A stretch of 35,114 bases of DNA, taken from contig NZ_STGK01000024.1 of the NCBI RefSeq assembly GCF_004919105.1, forward strand, positions 1 to 35,114. Reading direction: 5' to 3'. The number at the start of each line of letters is the position of its first letter. Position 1 is the first letter of the stretch. Under the pieces are notes generated by a model. It searched no databases. It was not told the DNA's origin and saw only the letters and a program-made list of their open reading frames with translations. This stretch comes from Nocardioides sp. GY 10113 (GTDB lineage Bacteria > Actinomycetota > Actinomycetes > Propionibacteriales > Nocardioidaceae). This document shows positions 1 through 8,114 of this stretch, one piece after another. The translations under genes were made by a program, and so were the position numbers.

Positions 1-74
1 ATCCTTCCAGCGTCGACACACATCGACGCAGATCAGATGTCACCTATCCGTGCAGCAGACCCCCCATGCCGGAT

Positions 75-201
75 CGCCGCGTGTGCCCCACACCCCGCTA
101 TACCGATGCCTCAGGCACACGACCCACGCAGGCACCCGTGCCGAACCGCCGCGTGTGCCCCACACCCCGCTATACCGATGCCTCAGGCACACGACCCACG
201 C
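75..201. repeat. 55-bp direct repeat, two copies, period 72
   Basis: Positions 75-129 and 147-201 are identical over 55 bp. Within each copy CGTGTGCC (80-87, 152-159) faces GGCACACG (114-121, 186-193) across a 26-nt spacer, so each could form a weak hairpin. Degenerate copies of the right half, CAGGCACACGACC and CAGGCAGACGACC, follow at about 203-235. The same arm/spacer/arm layout with a shared central CTAT recurs at 18597-18638. The rest of 1-253 holds no convincing gene; it lies downstream of acpS. Confidence 0.85.
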
Positions 202-253
202 CAGGCACACGACCCAGCCCCAGGCAGACGACCCACGACCAGACCGAGAGCCC

Positions 254-604
254 TCAGCCCTCCAGCACCACCACGGCGGTCGCCACGCCCGCGTCGTGGC
301 TCAGCGTCAGGTGCACCGCCCGCACCCCGTGCCGCTCCGCCTCCAGCGCCACGGTCCCCCGCAGCTGGAAGACGGGCCGCCCGGACGGCTCGCGCACCAC
401 CTCGGCGTCGTGCCAGGACAGACCCGGGGGCGCGCCGAGCGCCTTGGCCAGCGCCTCCTTCGCCGCGAACCGCGCGGCCAGCGACGGCACCGGCAGCCCC
501 ACCTCGCCCCCGACGAACAGCCGGGCGGCGAGCGCCGGCGAGCGCGCCAGCGACGCCGCGAAGCGGTCGATGTCGCAGACGTCGGTGCCGATGCCGATGA
601 TCAC
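254..604 (-). CDS. acpS: holo-[acyl-carrier-protein] synthase
   Basis: This enzyme transfers the 4'-phosphopantetheine arm of CoA to the serine of apo-ACP, in the cytoplasm. The 116-residue product has the usual length for AcpS. The N-terminal motif GIGTDVCDIDRF supplies the metal-binding Asp, and RFAAKEALAKALG supplies the conserved Lys-Glu pair; both are family hallmarks. The start is GTG at 604-602, which overlaps the glmS stop TGA (603-601) in a GTGA arrangement, so translation is probably coupled to glmS. In many actinobacteria acpS is followed by nnrD and alr; here the downstream 253 nt contain only repeats before the window ends. Family assignment is firm; the partner carrier (fatty-acid ACP versus the Pls-like carrier domain at 13.8 kb) is not shown by sequence. 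Confidence 0.95.
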   Translation of the reverse strand: MIIGIGTDVCDIDRFAASLARSPALAARLFVGGEVGLPVPSLAARFAAKEALAKALGAPPGLSWHDAEVVREPSGRPVFQLRGTVALEAERHGVRAVHLTLSHDAGVATAVVVLEG

Positions 605-2445
605 TCGACCGTGACCGACTTCGCGAGGTTGCGGGGCTGGTCGACATCGTGGCCCAGCAGCGTGGCCAGCTCGCAGGCGAACAGCTGCAACGGGATGATC
701 GCCACCAGCGGCTGGAGCAGCACCGGCACCTTGGGCAGCCGGATCAGCTCGTCGGCGTACGGCTCGATGGCGGCGTCGCCCTCCTCGGCGAGGCAGATGG
801 TGCGCGCGCCGCGGGCCCGGACCTCCTGGATGCCGCTGATCATCTTTCCGTGCAGCTGGTCGCGACCCCGGGGCGGTACGACGCAGAGCACCGGCAGCCC
901 TTGCTCGACGAGGGCGATCGGCCCGTGCTTGAGCTCGCCGGCGGCGAAGCCCTCGGCGTGCAGGTAGGCGAGCTCCTTGAGCTTGAGTGCCCCCTCGAGC
1001 GCCACCGGGTAGCCGGCGTGCCGGCCCAGGAAGAGCACCGACCGGGCGCCGACGTGGTCGCGCGCCAACCCGTAGATCGACTCCGCCTGCTCCAGCACCG
1101 ACTCGATCTGGGACGGGATCGCCTCGAGCTGGGCCACGATCTCGTCGATCTCGTCGCCGTACCGGGTGCCCTTCACCTGCGCGACGTACAGCGCCAGCAG
1201 GTAGCAGGCCACCAGCTGGGTCAGGAAGCCCTTGGTGGAGGCGACGCCGATCTCGGGTCCGGCGTGGGTGTAGATCACCGCGTCGGACTCGCGCGGGATC
1301 GAGGAGCCGTTGGTGTTGCAGATCGCCAGCACCCGGGCGCGCTGCTCGCGGGCGTGCCGGATCGCCTGGAGGGTGTCGGCGGTCTCACCGGACTGGCTGA
1401 TCGCGACCACCAGGGTGGTGCTGTCCAGGATCGGGTCGCGGTAGCGGAACTCGGAGGCGAGCTCGACCTCGACCGGCGTCCGGGTCCAGTGCTCGATCGC
1501 GTACTTGGCGACCATGCCGGCGTAGAACGACGTGCCGCAGGCGATGATGATGATCTTGTCGAGCTCGCGGATCTCCTCGTCGGCCAGCCGCATCTCGTCC
1601 AGCTGCAGCAGGCCGTCCGCGCCGCGCCGGCCGATCAGCGAGTCCGCGACCGCCCGGGGCTGCTCGAAGATCTCCTTGCGCATGAACCAGTCGTGGCCGT
1701 CCTTCTCGGCCGCCGACAGGTCCCAGTCGACGTGGAACCGGGTCACCTCGGCCGCGCGCCCCCAGAAGTCGGTGACCTGCACCGCGTCGCGGGTGAGCGT
1801 CACGATCTGGTCCTGCCCCAGCTCCAGCGCCTCGCGGGTGTGCTCGATGAACGCGGCGACGTCGGAGCCCAGGAAGTTCTCGCCCTCGCCGAGGCCGACC
1901 ACCAGCGGCGAGTTGCGGCGCGCGGCCACCACCCGCTCCGGGTCGTGCGCGTCGACGGCGACCAGCGTGAACGCGCCGTCGAGCTGCTGGCACACCCGGC
2001 GCATCGCCTCGGTCAGGTCCACCCCGGACTGCACCTGCAGCTCGATCAGGTGGGCGGCGATCTCGGTGTCGGTGTCGGAGAGGAACGCGTGGTCGTCGGC
2101 CTCGATCCGGTCCCGCAGCTCGGCGAAGTTCTCGATGATCCCGTTGTGCACCACCGCGACCCGGCGGGCCTCCCCCGCGTGCGGGTGGGCGTTGGCGTCG
2201 TTCGGCGGACCGTGGGTGGCCCACCGGGTGTGCCCGATGCCGACGCCGGCGGCGGGCAGCGGCTCCTCGGCCAGCACCTTCTCCAGGTTCTCCAGCTTGC
2301 CCGCGCGCTTGGCCATCCACAGCGCGTCGTCGTGGACGACGGCGACGCCCGCTGAGTCATATCCGCGGTACTCCAGACGCCGCAGGCCGTCGATCACGAC
2401 GTCCTGCGCGCGCTGGGGCCCGACATAACCGACGATCCCGCACAT
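601..2445 (-). CDS. glmS: glutamine-fructose-6-phosphate aminotransferase (isomerizing)
   Basis: The enzyme makes glucosamine-6-phosphate from fructose-6-phosphate and glutamine, the first step toward UDP-GlcNAc and peptidoglycan. The product has 614 residues, normal for GlmS. I start it at ATG 2445 because the family needs Cys directly after the initiator Met (MCGIVGYVG), where it is the N-terminal nucleophile of the glutaminase domain; the reading frame extends 81 codons further upstream but that part is not GlmS-like. The N-terminal half carries RRLEYRGYDSAG and HTRWATHG; the C-terminal half has two SIS sugar-isomerase domains (ACGTSFYAG, ISQSGETADT) and ends with PRNLAKSVTVE. It overlaps acpS by 4 nt. 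A -10-like TAGAGT sits 8 nt before the ATG, with no Shine-Dalgarno, which suggests a leaderless mRNA. Confidence 0.97.
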   Translation of the reverse strand: MCGIVGYVGPQRAQDVVIDGLRRLEYRGYDSAGVAVVHDDALWMAKRAGKLENLEKVLAEEPLPAAGVGIGHTRWATHGPPNDANAHPHAGEARRVAVVHNGIIENFAELRDRIEADDHAFLSDTDTEIAAHLIELQVQSGVDLTEAMRRVCQQLDGAFTLVAVDAHDPERVVAARRNSPLVVGLGEGENFLGSDVAAFIEHTREALELGQDQIVTLTRDAVQVTDFWGRAAEVTRFHVDWDLSAAEKDGHDWFMRKEIFEQPRAVADSLIGRRGADGLLQLDEMRLADEEIRELDKIIIIACGTSFYAGMVAKYAIEHWTRTPVEVELASEFRYRDPILDSTTLVVAISQSGETADTLQAIRHAREQRARVLAICNTNGSSIPRESDAVIYTHAGPEIGVASTKGFLTQLVACYLLALYVAQVKGTRYGDEIDEIVAQLEAIPSQIESVLEQAESIYGLARDHVGARSVLFLGRHAGYPVALEGALKLKELAYLHAEGFAAGELKHGPIALVEQGLPVLCVVPPRGRDQLHGKMISGIQEVRARGARTICLAEEGDAAIEPYADELIRLPKVPVLLQPLVAIIPLQLFACELATLLGHDVDQPRNLAKSVTVE

Positions 2446-2453
2446 AGCGCAGA

Positions 2454-2459
2454 ACTCTA
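2454..2459 (-). promoter_or_regulatory. -10 box of glmS, leaderless start
   Basis: On the minus strand TAGAGT is followed by 8 nt and then the glmS ATG. No ribosome-binding site fits in between, so transcription probably begins at or next to the start codon. No clear -35 is visible. The 82-bp gap to the divergent coaA must hold both promoters; a possible coaA -10, AACAAT at 2515-2520, is weaker. Confidence 0.5.
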
Positions 2460-2527
2460 CGGTCCCACCCATCCCAGTCCGGGAGGCACTCGCACACGGA
2501 AGCGCGCGGGCTGGAACAATCCCGGCC

Positions 2528-3550
2528 ATGGCGACGGGAGACACCGGCAACGGCGGCACCCATCCCGTCGACCCCTCGCACCACCCGCACCACGCGAACC
2601 ACGACTCCCAGCGCGAGGCGACGCCGTACGTCGAGCTCGAGCGCGCGACGTGGGCGGCCCTGGCCTCGGAGACGGAGAGCCCCCTCACCGCCGGCGAGGT
2701 GAGCCGGTTGCGCGGCCTGGGCGACCAGCTCGACCTGCGCGAGATCGTCGAGGTCTACCTGCCGCTGTCGCGACTGCTCAGTCTGTACGTCGAGTCCGCC
2801 GGCAAGCTGCACCGCGCCCAGGAGGCGTTCCTGCACGCGGGCACGCCGCCGCGCACCCCGTTCGTGATCGGCCTGGCCGGGTCGGTCGCGGTGGGCAAGT
2901 CGACCAGCGCGCGGGTGCTCCAGCAGCTGCTGGCCCGCTGGCCCGAGCACCCGAACGTGGAGCTGGTCACGACCGACGGATTCCTCTACCCCAACGCCGA
3001 GCTGGTCCGCCGCGGGCTGCTGCAGCGCAAGGGCTTCCCGGAGTCCTACGACCGGCGGGCGCTGATGAAGTTCGTGGTCGACATCAAGTCCGGCAAGGAC
3101 GAGGTCGAGGCGCCGGTCTACTCCCACCTGGTCTACGACGTGGTGCCCGACGAGAAGGTCGTGGTGAAGCGCCCCGACATCGTGATCATCGAGGGCCTCA
3201 ACGTGCTGCAGCCCGCGCGCGTGCGCGCCGACGGCCGCACCGGGCTGGGCCTGTCGGACTTCTTCGACTTCTCGATCTTCATCGACGCCAAGGTCGGCCA
3301 CATCCGGGAGTGGTACGTCGATCGGTTCCTGCGTCTGCGCGAGACCGCGTTCCGCGACCCCAACTCCTACTTCGCCAAGTACGCCGCGCTCACCCACGAC
3401 AGCGCGGTGGACGAGGCCCGCCGGATCTGGGACACCATCAACGGCCCGAACCTGGAGCAGAACGTGCTGCCGACGCGGTCCCGGGCCACGCTGGTGCTGC
3501 GCAAGGACGCGGACCACTCGGTGCGCTACGTGCGGCTGCGCAAGATCTGA
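2528..3550 (+). CDS. coaA: type I pantothenate kinase
   Basis: CoaA phosphorylates pantothenate with ATP, the committed step of CoA synthesis. The 340-residue product carries the P-loop GSVAVGKST (Lys about residue 124) inside FVIGLAGSVAVGKST, then TTDGFLYPN, RKGFPESYD and the IIEGLNVLQ segment typical of prokaryotic type I kinases. It is about 25 residues longer than the E. coli enzyme; the extra N-terminal stretch is low-complexity and His-rich (HPVDPSHHPHHANHD). The ATG at 2528 has no good Shine-Dalgarno, so an internal start is possible, but family similarity begins only near residue 30 (TPYVELERATW). Transcribed divergently from glmS. Assignment is secure; start is less so. Confidence 0.95.
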   Translation: MATGDTGNGGTHPVDPSHHPHHANHDSQREATPYVELERATWAALASETESPLTAGEVSRLRGLGDQLDLREIVEVYLPLSRLLSLYVESAGKLHRAQEAFLHAGTPPRTPFVIGLAGSVAVGKSTSARVLQQLLARWPEHPNVELVTTDGFLYPNAELVRRGLLQRKGFPESYDRRALMKFVVDIKSGKDEVEAPVYSHLVYDVVPDEKVVVKRPDIVIIEGLNVLQPARVRADGRTGLGLSDFFDFSIFIDAKVGHIREWYVDRFLRLRETAFRDPNSYFAKYAALTHDSAVDEARRIWDTINGPNLEQNVLPTRSRATLVLRKDADHSVRYVRLRKI

Positions 3551-3598
3551 ACCGACGCGCACCGGTTTGGCGCCGCCGCTGTCGGGCATACCGCAGGC

Positions 3599-4231
3599 AT
3601 GTCGTCTCGGAGGCGCTCCCCTGCCCTGCCCGCACTGGCGCTCGCCGGCGCGCTGTTCCTGGGCGCCTGCAGTGCCGCCGACCCCGGCCGCGCCGGGGAC
3701 GCGCCCCCGCGACCCACCGGTACCGGGACAGCCACGGTCGCGGGCACGGGTAGCGGGACGGGGCTGACGCCGCCGGGGTCCCGGCTCCGGCTGGGCCAGT
3801 CGGCGGTCGTCTCCTACGCCGCCGGGGCGGGCGAGGGACGGGTCCGGATCGCGGTGGACCAGATCGAGCGCGGCGCACCCGAGGACCTCACCGAGCTCGA
3901 CCTCGGCGAGCAGGCCGAGGGGTACGTGCCCTACTACGTCCGATTCTCGGTGACCGGGGTCGCCGGCAGCCGAACGATGGCCGACCGCTCGATCAACGAG
4001 TCGGTCAGGGGCGTGCTGGACGACGGAGCGGCGGCGCAGACGCTCTACGTGATCGGCGACTGGGACCACTGCACGGCCGTCACCTTCCCGTCGGGCTTCC
4101 GCGACGGCCGCAGCATCTCCAGCTGCGTGCCCTACCTGGCCCGCGAGCCGCGGGCGGTCGCGGCCGCGCAGTACGCGCCGCCGACCGGCGCCTACAGCAA
4201 CGCCGAGGGGAGCCCGGTCACCTGGCGCTGA
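3599..4231 (+). CDS. putative secreted lipoprotein of unknown function
   Basis: I do not recognise the family. The 210-residue product begins with Arg residues (MSSRRRS), a short hydrophobic stretch (about 9-22) and a lipobox LGAC with Cys24, so it should be exported and lipid-anchored at the outer face of the membrane. Residues 25-60 are a Gly/Thr/Pro/Ala-rich linker, followed by a globular part of mixed beta character (SRLRLGQSAVVSYAAG, VRIAVDQIERG, YVPYYVRFSVTGV). Two cysteines near DHCTAV and SSCVPYLA could form a disulfide. That layout resembles actinobacterial DUF4352-type lipoproteins, but I cannot confirm this. It lies 48 nt after coaA on the same strand and converges with the ABC permease gene. 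Confidence 0.75.
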   Translation: MSSRRRSPALPALALAGALFLGACSAADPGRAGDAPPRPTGTGTATVAGTGSGTGLTPPGSRLRLGQSAVVSYAAGAGEGRVRIAVDQIERGAPEDLTELDLGEQAEGYVPYYVRFSVTGVAGSRTMADRSINESVRGVLDDGAAAQTLYVIGDWDHCTAVTFPSGFRDGRSISSCVPYLAREPRAVAAAQYAPPTGAYSNAEGSPVTWR

Positions 4232-4250
4232 GCGGCCCGGCGGGCGTCGC

Positions 4251-4301
4251 GGCCAGCCGATGTCGATCGGCCAGCCGATGTCGATCGGCTAGCCGATGTC
4301 G
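4251..4301. repeat. 18-bp tandem palindromic repeat at a convergent gene junction
   Basis: The unit GGCCAGCCGATGTCGATC occurs at 4251-4268 and 4269-4286, with a third, partial and slightly altered copy to 4301. Each junction contains ATCGGC-N2-GCCGAT, and the last (4284-4297) is a perfect 14-bp palindrome that spans the permease stop codon. It lies between the stops of the lipoprotein gene and the permease gene, so it may help end transcription in both directions. Confidence 0.8.
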
Positions 4302-5086
4302 CGACGCAGCGTGGTGAGCCGACCCACGAGCGCGAGCACGGCGGCGTACCCGACCAGGACCAGCAGCGCGGCCCACCGCGGCAGCAGGTCCGCCGAGCCT
4401 CCGCCCATCTCGCCGAGCAGGCTCACCCCGATCAGCCCGTCGGCGGCGGCGCCGGGCAGGAACCTGCCCACCGACGCGGTGGCCTCGAACGCTCCGAGCG
4501 CGAGCCGCGCGACGGGTTCGACGAACTGGGTGAACGCGAGCAGCCCGACGATCGCGGCGACCTGGTTGGGCACCACCGCGCCGAACGCGACGCCGATCAC
4601 CGCCCACAGCGCCGTGACCACCACGCCGAGCCCCAGTACCGCGAGGACGTCGGGGTCGGTCAGGTAGGCGCCGTCCCCGCGCCACGCGAGCAGCGGTCCG
4701 GCCGTGCCGGCCAGCGCCGCCGTGCCGACGACGCCGTACAGGAGGCCCAGCGGCACCGCGAGGAGCAGCTTGCCGGCGAGCAGCACGCCGCGGCGCGGCT
4801 CGACCAGGAGCGACTCGGTGATCGTCCGGTGCCGGAACTCCGAGGTCACCAGCAGGCTGCCGATCACCAGCGGGAAGACGTACCCGATGGCGTTGACCAG
4901 GCCGTAGACCCCGGCTGCGGCCTGCTCGCCCGCCACCGGCAGCGCCTGGTCGGCGGGCGCGAGGACGATCGAGGCGGCCATCACGCCCCCGATGAACGCG
5001 AGGTAGGCCGCGAGCACGATCAGCAGCAGCCACCACAGGCGGGTGCTGACGAGCTTGCGGTACTCGGCGACCAGCGCGAACCTCAT
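4289..5086 (-). CDS. ABC-2 type exporter, membrane subunit
   Basis: The 265-residue product is a hydrophobic permease with about six membrane helices: one near residues 18-45 (LWWLLLIVLAAYLAFIGGV), one near FPLVIGSLLVT, then further helices through VLALVGRL at the C terminus. The motif FRHRTITESLLVEPRR after the second helix is typical of ABC-2 permeases paired with drug- or bacteriocin-exporter ATPases. The ATG at 5086 overlaps the stop of the ATPase gene by 4 nt (ATGA), so the two are made together and should form one transporter. The substrate is not evident. The last codons lie inside the 18-bp repeat at 4251-4301, so the C terminus may vary between strains. Confidence 0.88.
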   Translation of the reverse strand: MRFALVAEYRKLVSTRLWWLLLIVLAAYLAFIGGVMAASIVLAPADQALPVAGEQAAAGVYGLVNAIGYVFPLVIGSLLVTSEFRHRTITESLLVEPRRGVLLAGKLLLAVPLGLLYGVVGTAALAGTAGPLLAWRGDGAYLTDPDVLAVLGLGVVVTALWAVIGVAFGAVVPNQVAAIVGLLAFTQFVEPVARLALGAFEATASVGRFLPGAAADGLIGVSLLGEMGGGSADLLPRWAALLVLVGYAAVLALVGRLTTLRRDIG

Positions 5087-5976
5087 CGCGACTCCCCCGT
5101 CATCCGGAGGAACAGGTCCTCCAGGTCGCCACCGCGGGTCACGAGCTGGTGCAGCTCGACCCCGGACCCGTACGCCGCGGCGCCGACGTCCGCGCCGCCG
5201 ATCCCCTCGAGCAGCAGGCCCGCGCCATCGGACCGGGCGGTCCAGCCCCGGTCGGCGCAGAGCCGGTCGAGCGCGGCCCGGTCCGGCGCCTCGACGTACG
5301 TCGACGGCACGGCCCGCGCGCTGAGGTCGGCGAGCGAGGAGGCGCTCACCAGGCGGCCGCGGGCGATGATCACCACGTCGTCGACGGTGTGCTGCACCTC
5401 CGAGAGCAGGTGGCTGGAGACGAGCACGGTGCGACCCTCGTCCGCGAAGGTGCGCAGCAGCCCGCGCATCCAGCGGATCCCCTCGGGATCCAGCCCGTTG
5501 GTGGGCTCGTCGAGGACGATCGCCGGCGGGTCGGCGAGCAGGGCCGTGGCCAGCCCGAGCCGCTGCCGCATGCCCATCGAGTAGCCGCCGACGCGGCGCG
5601 TGGCGGCGGCCCCGAGGCCGACCATCTCGATCAGCTCGCGACACCTGGCCCGGCCGACACCGGCCTGCGCGGCGTAGACCTCCAGGTGCGCCAGCCCGGA
5701 TCGGCCGGGGTGGAAGCCGGAGGCCTCCAGCGCGGCGCCGACCAGCCGCGCCGGCACCGGGTGCTCGGCGTAGGCGCGTCCGCCGATCAGCGCGCGCCCC
5801 TGCGTCGGCGTGGTGAGGCCGAGCAGCATCCGCAGCGTGGTGGTCTTGCCCGCGCCGTTGGGGCCGAGGAAGCCGGTGACGGCGCCAGGGCGCACGGTGA
5901 AGCTGAGGCCGTCCACGGCCCGCACCGCCCCGAAGCTCTTGCCGAGGTCCTCGACCGCCAGCGTGGGTCCGTCCAT
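5083..5976 (-). CDS. ABC-2 type exporter, ATPase subunit
   Basis: This is a 297-residue nucleotide-binding subunit. It shows a Walker A GPNGAGKTTTLRML (about residues 38-51), the signature YSMGMRQRLGLATALL, Walker B AIVLDEPTNGLDPEG and the switch SSHLLSEVQ. The stretch after about residue 215 is the C-terminal extension seen in DrrA/BcrA-like exporters. It is the first gene of a two-gene operon with the overlapping permease. A TAGAAA element 7 nt before the ATG resembles a leaderless -10, but it lacks the final T. The cargo could be a drug, lipid or peptide; the sequence does not decide. Confidence 0.93.
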   Translation of the reverse strand: MDGPTLAVEDLGKSFGAVRAVDGLSFTVRPGAVTGFLGPNGAGKTTTLRMLLGLTTPTQGRALIGGRAYAEHPVPARLVGAALEASGFHPGRSGLAHLEVYAAQAGVGRARCRELIEMVGLGAAATRRVGGYSMGMRQRLGLATALLADPPAIVLDEPTNGLDPEGIRWMRGLLRTFADEGRTVLVSSHLLSEVQHTVDDVVIIARGRLVSASSLADLSARAVPSTYVEAPDRAALDRLCADRGWTARSDGAGLLLEGIGGADVGAAAYGSGVELHQLVTRGGDLEDLFLRMTGESR

Positions 5977-6027
5977 GCCGGACTTTCTATCGGACCCCTG
6001 CGGCCCGGGGGCCAGGGGGCTCTTCGG

Positions 6028-6047
6028 GACCGGCCCGCCGGCCGGTC
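6028..6047 (-). terminator. hairpin after glmM
   Basis: GACCGGCC and GGCCGGTC form an 8-bp stem with a 4-nt loop just downstream of the glmM stop, in the 77-nt gap before the ATPase gene. There is no T-tract, as is common in high-GC actinobacteria, so function as a terminator is inferred. Confidence 0.5.
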
Positions 6048-6053
6048 TCAGTC

Positions 6054-7430
6054 TCAGCCCAGCCGCTCCCGGACGACGTCGGCGAGGCTGTCGGCGACCG
6101 TCTGCGCCTGCGCGGCGGTCGGGGCCTCGACCATCACCCGGACCAGCGGCTCGGTGCCCGAGGGGCGCAGCAGCACCCGGCCGTCGCCGGCCAGGCCGTC
6201 CTCGGCCTCGGCGACGGCGGCCAGCAGGGCCTCGTCCGTCGCGGCGCGCGCCTTGTCCACGCCGTCGACGTTGACCAGCACCTGCGGCAGCCGCGTGACG
6301 ACGCCGGCCAGCTCGGCCAGCGACTTGCCGGTCCGGGCCATCCGCTGCAGCACGTGGAGGGCGGTCAGCACGCCGTCGCCGGTCGTGGCGTGGTCGCGCA
6401 GGATGACGTGGCCGGACTGCTCGCCGCCGAGGCTGTAGCCGCCGTTGCGCATCTCCTCGAGCACGTAGCGGTCACCGACCGCGGTCTGCTTCACGTGGAT
6501 GCCCGCGGCCTCCATCGCCTTCAGCAGGCCGAGGTTGCTCATCACCGTGGCCACGAGGGTGTCGTCGGCCAGCCGGCCGTCGTCGAGCAGGCCGAGCGCC
6601 ATGATCGCCATGATCTGGTCGCCGTCGACGTCCGCACCGGTGTGGTCGACCGCCAGGCAGCGGTCCGCATCGCCGTCGACGGCGAACCCGGCGTCCGCGC
6701 CGTGCGCCAGCACGGCGGCGCGCAGGTGGTCCAGGTGGGTGGAGCCGACGCCCGCGTTGATGTTGAGGCCGTCGGGCTCCGCACCGATCGCGATCACGGT
6801 GGCGCCGGCGGCGCGCAGCGCCTGGGGGCCGACCGCGTGCGCGGCGCCGTGGGCGCAGTCGAGGACCACGCGCAGCCCGTCCAGCGGCAGCACGTCGGAG
6901 CCGGTCTGCGGCAGCGTGGCGACCAGGTGGGCGGCGTACTCCTCGACCGTCGGGCCGTACTCGGAGACCCGGCCGACGTCGCCGCCGGTCGGGCGGTCCC
7001 ACTCCTGGCCGAGGAACGCCTCGATCTCGGCCTCGATGGCGTCGTCCAGCTTCACCCCGCCGCGCGCGAGGAACTTGATCCCGTTGTCGGGCATCGGGTT
7101 GTGGGAGGCGCTGATCACCACCCCGGCGTCCGCCTCGAGCGCGTCGGTCAGGTAGGCCACCCCCGGCGTGGGCAGCACCCGCAGCAGCAGCACGTCGACG
7201 CCGGCCGAGGCCAGCCCCGCGACGATCGCGTGCTCCAGGAACTGGCCCGAGATCCGGGTGTCGCGCCCGACCACGGCGAGCGGGCGCACCCGCCCGGCGG
7301 GTCGAGGTCGGTCCCCCGCGTGGGCGGCCAGCACCCGCGCCGCGGCGACCCCCAGATCCAGCGCCAGCTCGGCGGTCAGCTCACCGTTCGCCAGCCCGCG
7401 GACACCGTCGGTCCCGAAGATGCGGCCCAC
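6054..7430 (-). CDS. glmM: phosphoglucosamine mutase
   Basis: GlmM interconverts glucosamine-6-phosphate and glucosamine-1-phosphate, the step after GlmS on the way to UDP-GlcNAc. The 458-residue length is typical. Diagnostic features are the N-terminal FGTDGVRG, the active-site loop VISASHNPMPDNGIKF with the phosphoserine at about residue 109, the metal-binding DGDADRC, the sugar-binding GEQSGHVI, and the C-terminal phosphate-binding RPSGTEPLVRVM. The start is GTG 7430, preceded by GAGGAG four nt upstream. It lies downstream of rpsI, the usual actinobacterial order, but a strong hairpin at 7475-7510 separates them, so it may have its own promoter or depend on read-through. Confidence 0.97.
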   Translation of the reverse strand: MGRIFGTDGVRGLANGELTAELALDLGVAAARVLAAHAGDRPRPAGRVRPLAVVGRDTRISGQFLEHAIVAGLASAGVDVLLLRVLPTPGVAYLTDALEADAGVVISASHNPMPDNGIKFLARGGVKLDDAIEAEIEAFLGQEWDRPTGGDVGRVSEYGPTVEEYAAHLVATLPQTGSDVLPLDGLRVVLDCAHGAAHAVGPQALRAAGATVIAIGAEPDGLNINAGVGSTHLDHLRAAVLAHGADAGFAVDGDADRCLAVDHTGADVDGDQIMAIMALGLLDDGRLADDTLVATVMSNLGLLKAMEAAGIHVKQTAVGDRYVLEEMRNGGYSLGGEQSGHVILRDHATTGDGVLTALHVLQRMARTGKSLAELAGVVTRLPQVLVNVDGVDKARAATDEALLAAVAEAEDGLAGDGRVLLRPSGTEPLVRVMVEAPTAAQAQTVADSLADVVRERLG

Positions 7431-7474
7431 GACTCTCCTCTCACACCCTTGTGAATCCTGCCATCAAACGACAA

Positions 7475-7510
7475 CGGGACCACGCTCCGCCAGAGCGGAG
7501 CATGGTCCCG
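7475..7510 (-). terminator. strong terminator hairpin after rpsI
   Basis: A 16-position stem with one mismatch and a 4-nt loop (7491-7494) lies between the rpsI stop and the glmM start. On the minus strand it is followed by the T-rich stretch TTGTCGTTTGATGG, so this is the best intrinsic-terminator candidate in the window. It should cap the rplM-rpsI transcript. Confidence 0.75.
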
Positions 7511-7573
7511 TCGTACCGGGCGGCGCCGGACGCTCGTGGTGTGGTTCCACGGGCGCCGGCACGCGGCCCCGGA

Positions 7574-8080
7574 TCAGCGCTTGCTGTACTGCGGCGCCTT
7601 GCGGGCCTTCTTGAGACCGGCCTTCTTGCGCTCGATCGCACGCGCGTCGCGGGTGAGCAGACCGGCCTTCTTCAGGACCGGGCGGTTCGCCTCGGCGTCG
7701 ACGGCGTTGAGGGCGCGGGCCACGCCGAGGCGCAGGGCGCCGGCCTGACCGGTGATGCCACCGCCGTGGATGCGGGCGATGACGTCGAAGCGGCCCTCGA
7801 GGCCGGCGGCCACGAAGGGCTCGTTGACGACCTGCTGGTGCAGCTTGTTCGGGAAGTACGAGTCGAGGGTCCGACCGTTGACCTTCCACTCGCCGGTGCC
7901 CGGGACGATCCGGACGCGGGCCACGGCCTCCTTGCGACGGCCGGTGGCCGAGGCGGGGGCGATGGTGGCGGGGCGGGCGGCGGCGTCGGCGGCCGAGGCA
8001 GTGCTCTCGCTGGTGTAGGCGACACCCTGCTCGTCGACGTCGAAGGTCTCCTCGACCTCGGTGTTGGTGGTTTCAGCCAC
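7574..8080 (-). CDS. rpsI: 30S ribosomal protein S9
   Basis: S9 (uS9) sits in the head of the small subunit, its C-terminal tail reaching the P-site tRNA. The 168-residue product has the conserved core TGRRKEAVARVRIVPGTG, VNGRTLDSYFP, RIHGGGITGQAGALRLGVARAL and the invariant ending KAPQYSKR. The first 45 or so residues are an acidic, Ala-rich extension common in actinobacterial S9. The start is GTG 8080, with AAGGA about 7 nt upstream. It follows rplM after 34 nt in the standard rplM-rpsI operon. Confidence 0.98.
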   Translation of the reverse strand: MAETTNTEVEETFDVDEQGVAYTSESTASAADAAARPATIAPASATGRRKEAVARVRIVPGTGEWKVNGRTLDSYFPNKLHQQVVNEPFVAAGLEGRFDVIARIHGGGITGQAGALRLGVARALNAVDAEANRPVLKKAGLLTRDARAIERKKAGLKKARKAPQYSKR

Positions 8081-8114
8081 GATGAGTCCTTAGTTCCTGT
8101 CTTCGGTCAACGAG

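Noticed and set aside
1..253. CRISPR array at the left end
   Set aside because: Only two full repeat copies exist, they are 55 bp with a 17-nt gap, and no cas genes are present.
601..2688. 81-codon N-terminal extension of the GlmS frame
   Set aside because: GlmS needs Cys right after the initiator Met; the extension overlaps the divergent coaA gene and has no family similarity.
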